From assembly GCA_019234175.1 (NCBI GenBank), contig JAFALP010000385.1, positions 1-5,218 on the forward strand: 5,218 bases of DNA. Direction: 5' to 3'. Position numbers and translations under genes: made by a program. The DNA is from Actinomycetota bacterium. GTDB lineage: Bacteria > Actinomycetota > Thermoleophilia > Gaiellales > Gaiellaceae. Numbering within the stretch: position 1 is the stretch's first letter; each line of letters opens with the position of its first letter. The notes beneath the pieces were generated by a model. The model saw only the letters and a program-made list of their open reading frames with translations, ran no database searches and had not been told where the DNA came from. Positions 1 to 5,218 of this stretch are shown piece by piece.

Positions 1-719
1 TGCTCGGTCACGAGGATGCTATCGACCTTCCCGCGGCAGATCTGAAGGGCGAGCTCCCCCGCGAACGGCGGCGCGAGGCCGTCGGCGATCGTGTTCGTCT
101 CCACCCGGACGCTGTGGCCGGCCTCGAGCCCGGCGCGGAACGCCTGAGCCTGTTCCGGCTCCACGGCGACGATCCGCGCCCGGCCGGCGAGCGCGGTGAC
201 GATGCCGGAGACGAGGCCGCCGCCGCCGACGCCCACGACGACGGTCTCCACGTCGGGGACGTCCTCGAGGATCTCGAGCGCGAGCGTGCCGTGCCCGGCG
301 ACGACCCACGGGTCGTCGTGCGGATGGACGAAGACGCGGTCGCTCTCGGCGCGCGCACGCTCGTACGCCACCGACGGGGTCGGAGACGAGAGGTCGACGG
401 TGGCGCCGTAGCCCCGCGTCGCCTCGACCTTCAACGGGTTGACGCCCTCCCACATGGAGACGAGGCAGTCGACGCCGTACTGCGACGCCGCCCACGCCAC
501 CGCCTGCGCGTGGTTGCCGGCGGACCAGGTGACGACGCCGCGCCGCCGCTCCTCGTCGGTGAGCGCGGCCATGCGGTTGAGCGCGCCGCGCGCCTTGAAC
601 GAGCCCGTCTTCTGGAAGAGCTCCGCCTTCAGATGCGCGCCGAGCGTCGCGGACGAGAACATGGGCGTGCGGTGCACGCGGCCCGCGATCGTCGCGCGGG
701 CGCGCTCGACGTCGATCAC
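1..719 (-). CDS. Threonine/serine dehydratase, PLP-dependent (partial, C-terminus off the left edge)
   Basis: This is a fold-type II PLP enzyme of the threonine/serine dehydratase family, which deaminates L-threonine to 2-oxobutanoate and/or L-serine to pyruvate in the cytoplasm. The first 239 codons are visible. They include the PLP-lysine motif KTGSFKARGA (Lys42), the substrate loop SAGNHAQ (66-72), KVEATRGYGA (97-106), and the glycine-rich phosphate-binding loop GVGGGGLVSG (163-172). Single-domain members run to about 320 residues and ACT-domain forms to about 400, so at least a quarter of the protein lies outside the window. The GTG start at 719-717 gives a family-like N-terminus reaching the RTPM motif at residues 17-20. 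It overlaps the kinase stop codon, and no strong Shine-Dalgarno is visible, so translational coupling to the kinase is likely. Odd points are a Trp-containing MWEGVNPLK where most relatives have a Pro-containing MPE-type loop, and Ala73 where Gly is usual. Biosynthetic (IlvA-like) and catabolic roles cannot be separated without the C-terminus, so no symbol is given. Confidence 0.93.
   Translation of the reverse strand, partial: MIDVERARATIAGRVHRTPMFSSATLGAHLKAELFQKTGSFKARGALNRMAALTDEERRRGVVTWSAGNHAQAVAWAASQYGVDCLVSMWEGVNPLKVEATRGYGATVDLSSPTPSVAYERARAESDRVFVHPHDDPWVVAGHGTLALEILEDVPDVETVVVGVGGGGLVSGIVTALAGRARIVAVEPEQAQAFRAGLEAGHSVRVETNTIADGLAPPFAGELALQICRGKVDSILVTE
716..719 (-). promoter_or_regulatory. 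GTGA stop/start overlap coupling kinase and dehydratase
   Basis: On the minus strand the bases GTGA contain both the dehydratase GTG start (719-717) and the kinase TGA stop (718-716). No Shine-Dalgarno-like sequence lies just upstream, where the kinase codes for its terminal SDTVLV. Such overlaps usually mean that translation of the second gene depends on ribosomes finishing the first. Coupling is inferred; the overlap itself is seen. Confidence 0.75.
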
Positions 720-2032
720 ACGAGCACGGTGTCGGAGACGGGGACCGGGAGCCGCACCGTGAATGCCGTCAGCCGTTCCGGCTCGCTCGCAACCTCGACG
801 CTTCCGCCCATCGCCTCGGTCAGCTCCTTGACGATGGCGAGCCCGAGACCGGTGCCCACCTTCCGCTCCTGCCCGTAGCGCTCGTGCAGGAAGAAGCGCT
901 CGAACGCGCGGTCGCGTTCCTCGGCGCGCAGCCCCGGGCCCGTGTCCTCGACGCGCAGCAGGCCCGGCTCGGTGACGACGCGGACTGCACCGCCGCGCGG
1001 CGTCAGGCGCAGCGCGTTCTCGACGAGATTGGAGACGACCTGCAGCGCGCGATCGGCATCGGCGACCGCCGGCGCGGGCGCGTCCGACGGAGCCGTGAGC
1101 TCGACGCCGAACGCCGCGGCCTGCTGCTGGTAGCGGCGCACTGCATCGGCCGCGACCTCGGCGAGGTCGATCTCGCTCGGGTGCACGCTGAAATCGGTCC
1201 GGTTCATCCGCGCGAGATCGAGCAGGTCGCGCACGAGGCGTTCGAGGCGCGCCGCCTCGGCGGCGACCGTCTCGGCGGCGTCGTGCGCATCGACGGCGCA
1301 CTCGGCGAGCGCCTCCGCCCAGCCGCGGATGGCGGTCAGCGGCGTCTTCAGCTCATGGCTGACCGAGAGCAGGAAGGAACGCTCCGCCTCGCGCGCGCGC
1401 CCGAGCTGCTCGGCGAGGTCGTTGAACGAGAGCGCGAGCGTGCGCAGCTCCGACGCGCCCTCGACCGGGACGGGCGCGGGGTGCGTGCCGCGCGCGAGGG
1501 TCCGAGCCGCCTGCGCCACCCGGCCGACGGGGCGCGCGATGCGGCGTGCGAGCACGAGTGCGAACACGGCGGCGAGCGCGGCGCCTGCGAGCGCGGCGAT
1601 GAGGAGGGCCCAGGCGAACGGCGAGAACTGCGAGGTCGCGCTCTTCGGGCGCAGGAGCACGAACACCTTCCCGTCCACCGGCTGTGCGGCGAAGAAGTAG
1701 CTGGTGCCGTCGATCGTCATCGACCCCTGCGCGGGCTTCGGAGGCCGGGCGAGCACGTCCTTCCGCGCCGAGTCGGGAAGGCCGTCCGCGTTCGTCCGAT
1801 AGATCTCGTTCTGCTGCTTGAAGTACGGGCGCAGCGGCTTCAGGAACGTGAACGGCGACACCGCGACGCGTTCGCGCTCGGCGATGAGCGCCGCCTGGTG
1901 GACGACGTCCTGCAGGGTCGCGCGGTCGACGGCGCGGCGCGTGAGGAGCAGCCCGAGGCCGAGCGTCAGCCCGATGCAGAGCAGGACGATGACGGCCACC
2001 GCCTGGAAGAGCCTCGTGCGCAGGCTCACCAT
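716..2032 (-). CDS. Sensor histidine kinase (HAMP, HisKA, HATPase), membrane-bound
   Basis: This 438-residue kinase is the sensor half of a two-component system. It autophosphorylates on histidine and passes the phosphate to the regulator encoded directly before it. In order it has a first transmembrane helix (about 10-31), an extracytoplasmic domain of about 105 residues (about 32-138), a second transmembrane helix (about 139-161), a HAMP linker (about 162-214), and a HisKA dimerisation domain with SVSHELKTPLTAIRGW, His226 being the phosphorylation site. The HATPase domain follows, with N-box Asn335 and Asn339, G1 box VEDTGPGL (Asp363), F-box FERFF (377-381) and G2 box GTGLGLAI (393-400). 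All key residues are present, so it should be active. The sensor domain is not a family I recognise and its signal is unknown. The ATG at 2032-2030 lies 12 bases after the regulator stop with only a weak GAG-type ribosome site; a GTG codon follows immediately. It is a classic orthodox kinase of the type that partners OmpR-family regulators. Confidence 0.96.
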   Translation of the reverse strand: MVSLRTRLFQAVAVIVLLCIGLTLGLGLLLTRRAVDRATLQDVVHQAALIAERERVAVSPFTFLKPLRPYFKQQNEIYRTNADGLPDSARKDVLARPPKPAQGSMTIDGTSYFFAAQPVDGKVFVLLRPKSATSQFSPFAWALLIAALAGAALAAVFALVLARRIARPVGRVAQAARTLARGTHPAPVPVEGASELRTLALSFNDLAEQLGRAREAERSFLLSVSHELKTPLTAIRGWAEALAECAVDAHDAAETVAAEAARLERLVRDLLDLARMNRTDFSVHPSEIDLAEVAADAVRRYQQQAAAFGVELTAPSDAPAPAVADADRALQVVSNLVENALRLTPRGGAVRVVTEPGLLRVEDTGPGLRAEERDRAFERFFLHERYGQERKVGTGLGLAIVKELTEAMGGSVEVASEPERLTAFTVRLPVPVSDTVLV

Positions 2033-2044
2033 TGGCTCAAGAGC

Positions 2045-2731
2045 TTACGCCGCGACGAGCTTGTACCCGGAGCCGCGCACCGTGCGGATCGACTCCGGGT
2101 TGCCGATCTTGCGCCGCAGCTGCGCGACGTGGACGTCGACCGTGCGCGTCCCGCCGGGGTAGGTCATCCCCCATACGAGGTCGAGCAGGCGCTCGCGCGA
2201 GAGGACGATGCCGGGATGCTCGAGGAAGCACGCAAGCAGGTCGAACTCCTTGCTCGTCAGCTCCACGAGGTCGCCGTCGACGGTGACGTCCCGCTCGTCG
2301 CGGCGAAGCTGGATCGGGCCGGAGACGAGCACCTCGCCCGGGTCGCGGTGGTCGGCGCGGCGGAGGATCGCCTTGATGCGCGCGGCGAGCTCCCGCGGCG
2401 AGAACGGCTTGGAGACGTAGTCGTCGGCGCCGAGCTCGAGCCCCGCGACGCGGTCGGGCTCCTCGTCGCGCGCGGTGAGCATGACGATCGGCACCTTCGA
2501 GTGCGCCCGCAGCGTGCGGCACACCTCGAAGCCGTCGATGCCGGGCAGGCCAATGTCGAGCACGATCATGCGCACCGGATGGCGGCGAAGCTCGGTGATC
2601 GCCTCTTCGCCCGTGCGCAGCCAAAGCACGCGCCAGCCGTCCTGCTGCTCGAGATATGACTTGACGAGGCGGCCGATCGCGTCGTCGTCCTCGACGAGCA
2701 GCAGCACGCCACCGTTCGCGGTCGCCGACAT
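2045..2731 (-). CDS. Response regulator, OmpR/PhoB family (winged helix)
   Basis: This 228-residue cytoplasmic transcription factor is the output of the adjacent kinase. The receiver domain (about 8-123) has the acidic pocket Glu14/Asp15, phospho-acceptor Asp59 in VLDIGLPG, Thr86 in MLTA, and Lys108 in SKPF, so the whole phosphorylation switch is intact. After a short linker comes an OmpR/PhoB C-terminal DNA-binding domain (about 135-226) with LTSKEFDLL, the recognition-helix region TRTVDVHVAQLRRKIG and the wing motif RTVRGSGYKL. The length is typical of the family. The ATG at 2731-2729 is fixed by a strong GGAGGAGG ribosome site 6 bases upstream. The upstream small gene ends 2 bases before it and the kinase starts 12 bases after it, so the three are almost certainly co-transcribed. 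The regulon is unknown. Paralogues such as PhoP, MtrA and RegX3 share this layout, so no symbol is assigned. Confidence 0.97.
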   Translation of the reverse strand: MSATANGGVLLLVEDDDAIGRLVKSYLEQQDGWRVLWLRTGEEAITELRRHPVRMIVLDIGLPGIDGFEVCRTLRAHSKVPIVMLTARDEEPDRVAGLELGADDYVSKPFSPRELAARIKAILRRADHRDPGEVLVSGPIQLRRDERDVTVDGDLVELTSKEFDLLACFLEHPGIVLSRERLLDLVWGMTYPGGTRTVDVHVAQLRRKIGNPESIRTVRGSGYKLVAA

Positions 2732-2733
2732 GG

Positions 2734-3144
2734 TCAGCCTCCTCCGATCCCTTCCACCTGGATGGTGTCGGCCGGCTGGTTCGCCGGCGCGGCGATGAGC
2801 ACCCGCATGCCGCGGCGAAGGACGGTGGCCGACGCCGTCTGCGCGCCGTAGCGGACGGTCGCGGTCGACGCCACCGCGATCACCTCGGTGCGGTCCTTCT
2901 CGCGGAGCGTGATCCCCGTCGGGCCGACCGCGATGATCACGCCGCGGTACAGCTCGGTGTCCTGGATCGAGCCGTCGGGCGCCTGCCAGAGGATCTCCGC
3001 ACGGATCAAGCGGCCACCCAGCAGCGTCTGGAGAATGCCGCCGCCTCCGGGCAGCGCGAAGCCGCTCGCGGCGAGCCAGAAGAAGACGTTGAGCGCGACG
3101 AGAGCACAGGCCAAGACAGCAAATCGGCGCCGATTCACGGTCAC
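2734..3144 (-). CDS. Small membrane-anchored or secreted protein of unknown function, beta-rich (DUF5666-like in style)
   Basis: This 136-residue protein is of unknown function. An Arg-rich start (Arg5-7) is followed by one hydrophobic segment at about 8-31, consistent with a signal anchor or signal peptide that puts the rest outside the membrane. A glycine-rich stretch (33-36, 43-44) follows. From about 47 to 132 it reads as short alternating beta strands (RGVIIAVGPTGITLREKDR, then TATVRYG, then a RGMRVLIAA strand), resembling small OB-like proteins of the DUF5666 kind. That similarity is an impression, not a search result. The frame stays open far upstream, to 3837, but that part is an out-of-frame shadow of uvrC. 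The true start is the GTG at 3144-3142, 5 bases after GGAGGG; a second GTG at 3138 is possible. It is the first gene of the two-component operon, with 2 bases to the regulator, so it may be an accessory of the kinase or a target of the regulator. Confidence 0.82.
   Translation of the reverse strand: MTVNRRRFAVLACALVALNVFFWLAASGFALPGGGGILQTLLGGRLIRAEILWQAPDGSIQDTELYRGVIIAVGPTGITLREKDRTEVIAVASTATVRYGAQTASATVLRRGMRVLIAAPANQPADTIQVEGIGGG
2738..2745 (-). promoter_or_regulatory. Strong ribosome binding site of the response regulator
   Basis: The minus strand reads GGAGGAGG here, followed by a 6-base spacer and then ATG. It lies inside the last codons of the upstream small gene (the Gly-Gly tail) and its TGA stop. 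It fixes the regulator start and is the best Shine-Dalgarno in the window, which suggests the regulator is translated more efficiently than the kinase. Confidence 0.85.
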
Positions 3145-3188
3145 ATGATCCCTCCGAAGGCAGAAAAGACGCGTAAGTCCTCTGTAAA
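3145..3188 (-). promoter_or_regulatory. 44-base intergenic leader between uvrC and the two-component operon
   Basis: This is the longest non-coding gap between genes here and is visibly AT-richer than its surroundings. On the minus strand it begins TTTACAGAGGACTTACGCG, in which TTAC recurs 11 bases apart (3187-3184 and 3176-3173). That is the half-site period of OmpR/PhoB-family operators. TTTACA (3188-3183) resembles a -35 box, but I find no convincing -10 at 16-18 bases and no hairpin terminator for uvrC. It could hold an operon promoter, or uvrC may read through into the operon. This is an inference from a short motif. Confidence 0.3.
3150..3155 (-). promoter_or_regulatory. Ribosome binding site of the small membrane protein
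   Basis: GGAGGG on the minus strand lies 5 bases before the GTG at 3144. An ATG at 3146-3144 also follows it but is immediately followed by TGA, so it cannot be the start. The site separates the real 136-residue gene from the long shadow reading frame that continues upstream through uvrC. Confidence 0.75.
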
Positions 3189-5033
3189 TCAGGCCCTTCC
3201 GGCTTTGTGCAGCTGCGCGTAGATGCGCCGCGCAGTCTTCGCCGGAACGCCGGGAACGCCTTCGAGCTCCTCCTGCGTCGCCTCCACCATCTTCTCCACG
3301 GACCCGAAGTGCTGGAGCAGTGCGCGCCGTCGCGCGGGGCCCACGCCCTCGAGCTCGTCGAAGAGCGACGAGAAGCCGCGCGCCTCGCGGCGCTGCCGGT
3401 GGAAGCCGAGCGCGAAGCGGTGCGCCTCGTCGCGGATGCGCTGCAGGAGCTGCAGGCCGGGGTTGTGCCGCGAGAGGACGATCGGGTCCGGACGTCCGGG
3501 GACGAACACCTCCTCGATGCGTTTGGCGAGGGCGATGACCGCGACGCGCGGAAGGTCGTAGGCCTGCATCGCCTCGAGCGCGGCGGAGAGCTGCCCTTTG
3601 CCGCCGTCGATGACGACGAGATTCGGGATCGTCGTCCATGCCGGGTCTCCGGCCGGGTCGTTTGCGCGGGCGAACCGGCGCGAGATCACCTCCGCCATCG
3701 CGGCGAAGTCGTCGGGATCGTCGCCGGCCGACTTGATCGCGAACTTGCGGTAATCGCTCTTCTTCGGCGCCGCGTCCTGGAAGACGACCATCGAGCCGAC
3801 GGGGTCCTGCCCCATCGCGTGCGAGATGTCGTAGCACTCGATGCGGATCGGGAGCGACTCGAGGTTGAGCGCCTCGCGCAACTCCTCGAGCGCCTCGACG
3901 CGCCGCGCGCGGCGCTGGTCCGACTGCGCCTGCGCGTGCACGAGCGCGTGCTGCGCGTTCTCGTCCGCGAGCGCCTGCAGCCGGCGCTTCTCACCGCGTT
4001 CCGCCGTGCGCACCTCGACGCGCGCGCCGCGGCGCTCGGACAGGAGCTCCGCGAGCGCGGACAGGTCGCCGGCGTCGCGCGGCACGATGATCTGCGGCGG
4101 CACGCTCGGCGCGTTGCCGTAGTACTCGAGCCCGAACGACTCGAGGATCGTCGTCACGTCCTGGCCGCCGACGTTCTCGAGGTGAAAGGAGTGGCGGTCG
4201 ATCATCTTGCCGTCCCGCAGCGGGAAGATCTGCACGACCGCTCCGTCGCCTTCGGCGGCGAAGCCGACGATGTCCACCGTCCCGACCGACTCGCGCTCGA
4301 CCGCCTGCCGCTCGACGAGGTGCTGGACGGAGTAGAGGCGGTTGCGGTAGCGCGCCGCATCCTCGAAGCGCTCCTCGGACGCGGCGGCGAGCATCTTCTC
4401 CTCGAGCTCGCGCTGGATCGGCTTGACGTTGCCGGAGAGAAACTCGACGACGCCGTCGATGATCGCGCGGTAGTCCTCGTGCGACACGTAGCCGACGCAC
4501 GGAGCGAGGCAGCGGTCGATGTGGTAGTCGAGGCACGGAATGCCCGAGTGCCGCCCGGGCTTCGGCCCCTCGCACGGGCGATACGGGAAGACGCGGTTCA
4601 GGACGTCGAGCGTCTCGCGCACCTTCTTCGCATTCGCGTACGGCCCGAAGTACTGGACGCCGGGCCGGTGCCGCTCGCGCGTGAACATGACACGCGGGTA
4701 TTCGTCCTCGACGGTGACGGCGATGTACGGGAACGATTTGTCGTCTCGCAGGCGCACGTTGAACGGCGGCCGGAAGCGCTTGACGAGGTTCTGTTCGAGA
4801 TGGAGCGCCTCCACCTCGGTGCCGGTGACGATCACCTCGACGTCGTCGACGCGCTCCGGGAGACTGCGGATCTGCGCGCGGCCGTCGCCGGTCCGCTGGA
4901 AGTACGACCGGACGCGCGGGCGGAGCGACTTTGCCTTCCCGATGTAAAGAACGTCCCCGGACTCGTCCCGGAACAGATACACACCAGGCTTCGTGGGTAA
5001 TCCCCTCAGCTGCTCTTGAACGCGCTCCGACAC
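3189..5033 (-). CDS. uvrC: UvrABC system protein C (excinuclease subunit C)
   Basis: UvrC makes both incisions flanking a DNA lesion after UvrA/UvrB recognition in nucleotide excision repair. From the GTG at 5033 it has 614 residues, close to the usual size (about 610 in E. coli). In order: GIY-YIG nuclease (about 13-92, with GVYLF, VLYIGKAK, Arg38/Arg40 and EVEALHLE) for the 3' cut; a cysteine cluster Cys154, Cys167, Cys175, Cys179, matching the four positions that bind an iron-sulfur cluster in UvrC; a UVR domain that contacts UvrB (about 204-240); an RNase H-like nuclease with Asp402 (ECYDISH), Asp476 (VVIDGGKGQL) and His538 (RDEAHRF) for the 5' cut; and a C-terminal helix-hairpin-helix pair (about 557-608). 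No key residue is missing. The frame stays open to another GTG at 5090, which would add 19 residues unlike the family. Neither start has a good ribosome site. The 5' end overlaps the divergent gene's likely start. Confidence 0.97.
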   Translation of the reverse strand: MSERVQEQLRGLPTKPGVYLFRDESGDVLYIGKAKSLRPRVRSYFQRTGDGRAQIRSLPERVDDVEVIVTGTEVEALHLEQNLVKRFRPPFNVRLRDDKSFPYIAVTVEDEYPRVMFTRERHRPGVQYFGPYANAKKVRETLDVLNRVFPYRPCEGPKPGRHSGIPCLDYHIDRCLAPCVGYVSHEDYRAIIDGVVEFLSGNVKPIQRELEEKMLAAASEERFEDAARYRNRLYSVQHLVERQAVERESVGTVDIVGFAAEGDGAVVQIFPLRDGKMIDRHSFHLENVGGQDVTTILESFGLEYYGNAPSVPPQIIVPRDAGDLSALAELLSERRGARVEVRTAERGEKRRLQALADENAQHALVHAQAQSDQRRARRVEALEELREALNLESLPIRIECYDISHAMGQDPVGSMVVFQDAAPKKSDYRKFAIKSAGDDPDDFAAMAEVISRRFARANDPAGDPAWTTIPNLVVIDGGKGQLSAALEAMQAYDLPRVAVIALAKRIEEVFVPGRPDPIVLSRHNPGLQLLQRIRDEAHRFALGFHRQRREARGFSSLFDELEGVGPARRRALLQHFGSVEKMVEATQEELEGVPGVPAKTARRIYAQLHKAGRA

Positions 5034-5218
5034 GGCCTGCCAACCGTAGCCGTGCTCCTTCTGCTCGCGTGGGCGCCCGCCGTGGCGCACGCGGGCGGTC
5101 CGGGCATGCTCGTCGGCGCGACCGAGGACGCAGTCAAGTCGACCGACCCGGCGACGGCGAAGTCGCAGATGGACCTCCTCGCGATGGCGGGCTTCGACGC
5201 CGTCCGCATCACGCAGGA
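5016..5218 (+). CDS. Secreted protein, probable TIM-barrel glycoside hydrolase (partial, N-terminus only)
   Basis: Only the first 67 codons are in the window, followed by the right edge. The protein begins with a typical Sec signal peptide: a basic n-region (Arg5, His6), the hydrophobic core VAVLLLLAWAPAVA (11-24), and a signal peptidase I site AHA after residue 26. The mature part starts GGPGMLVGATEDAVK, and QMDLLAMAGFDAVRITQ follows. This is the pattern of a first strand, first helix and second strand in cellulase-like (GH5-type) barrels, where the second strand often reads G-F-x-A-V-R-I. The family call is a pattern judgement on a fragment. The secreted nature is firmer. The TTG at 5016 is the first possible start after an in-frame TAA at 4998. 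The next starts (GTG 5052, ATG 5106) would remove the basic region or the whole signal peptide. No clear ribosome site precedes the TTG. It is divergent from uvrC and overlaps its 5' end. Confidence 0.68.
   Translation, partial: MNALRHGLPTVAVLLLLAWAPAVAHAGGPGMLVGATEDAVKSTDPATAKSQMDLLAMAGFDAVRITQ

Noticed and set aside
114..878. A 254-residue plus-strand open frame over the dehydratase and kinase end
   Set aside because: It is antisense to the dehydratase, which has the full set of PLP-enzyme motifs; the plus-strand translation has none.
2033..2044. A short inverted repeat, GCTC-AA-GAGC, between regulator and kinase
   Set aside because: A 4-base stem with a 2-base loop cannot form a stable hairpin, and there is no T-run, so it is not a terminator.
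884..2659. A 591-residue plus-strand open frame antisense to the kinase and regulator
   Set aside because: The translation is rich in Arg, Ala, Glu, Asp and Leu with no domain motif. It mirrors two clear minus-strand genes across their boundary. Long antisense frames are expected at this GC content.
3145..3837. Upstream extension of the small-protein frame, giving a 367-residue protein
   Set aside because: The extension overlaps the uvrC 3' coding region in another frame and is Arg/Ala/Pro-rich noise. A good ribosome site and GTG at 3144 mark the true start.
3207..5000. A 597-residue plus-strand open frame antisense to uvrC
   Set aside because: It is low-complexity, Arg/Val/Leu/Asp-rich, with no motif, and lies wholly under an intact, fully motif-supported uvrC.
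5034..5090. N-terminal extension of uvrC from the GTG at 5090
   Set aside because: The extra 19 residues do not look like UvrC and no ribosome site precedes this GTG. The GTG at 5033 gives the usual length, but the longer form cannot be fully excluded.

Overview
The window is GC-rich throughout, with G or C in most third codon positions, almost wall-to-wall coding, and frequent GTG/TTG starts. These traits, and the look of the proteins, suggest an actinobacterium, possibly of the Thermoleophilia (Gaiellales/Solirubrobacterales) type. The lineage is an inference from sequence style. There is no rRNA, tRNA, mobile element, CRISPR array or obvious prophage sequence here.

Five genes run on the minus strand, read from right to left. 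They are uvrC (nucleotide excision repair endonuclease, 5033 to 3189), a 136-residue membrane-anchored or secreted small protein (3144 to 2734), an OmpR/PhoB-type response regulator (2731 to 2045), a two-transmembrane HAMP sensor histidine kinase (2032 to 716), and a PLP-dependent threonine/serine dehydratase (719 to beyond the left edge). The last four are packed tightly: 2 bases between small protein and regulator, 12 between regulator and kinase, and a 4-base GTGA overlap between kinase and dehydratase. They look like one operon. The only non-coding gap of note is the 44-base stretch between uvrC and the small protein.

At the right edge a sixth gene starts on the plus strand. It encodes a secreted protein with a clear signal peptide, and its mature start resembles the first strands of a TIM-barrel glycoside hydrolase. 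It is divergent from uvrC, and the two 5' ends appear to overlap, so neither gene has a normal intergenic promoter region.

The kinase and regulator form a standard phosphorelay pair: an extracytoplasmic sensor domain, a phosphorylatable His226, and a regulator with acceptor Asp59 and a winged-helix DNA-binding domain. The small extracytoplasmic protein encoded directly before them is a plausible accessory or target of the pair. The dehydratase and uvrC are recognisable housekeeping enzymes. Whether they are functionally tied to the two-component system or only co-transcribed cannot be settled from the sequence. I see no clearly novel system; the most interesting points are the overlapping divergent starts and the small-protein/two-component/dehydratase operon.
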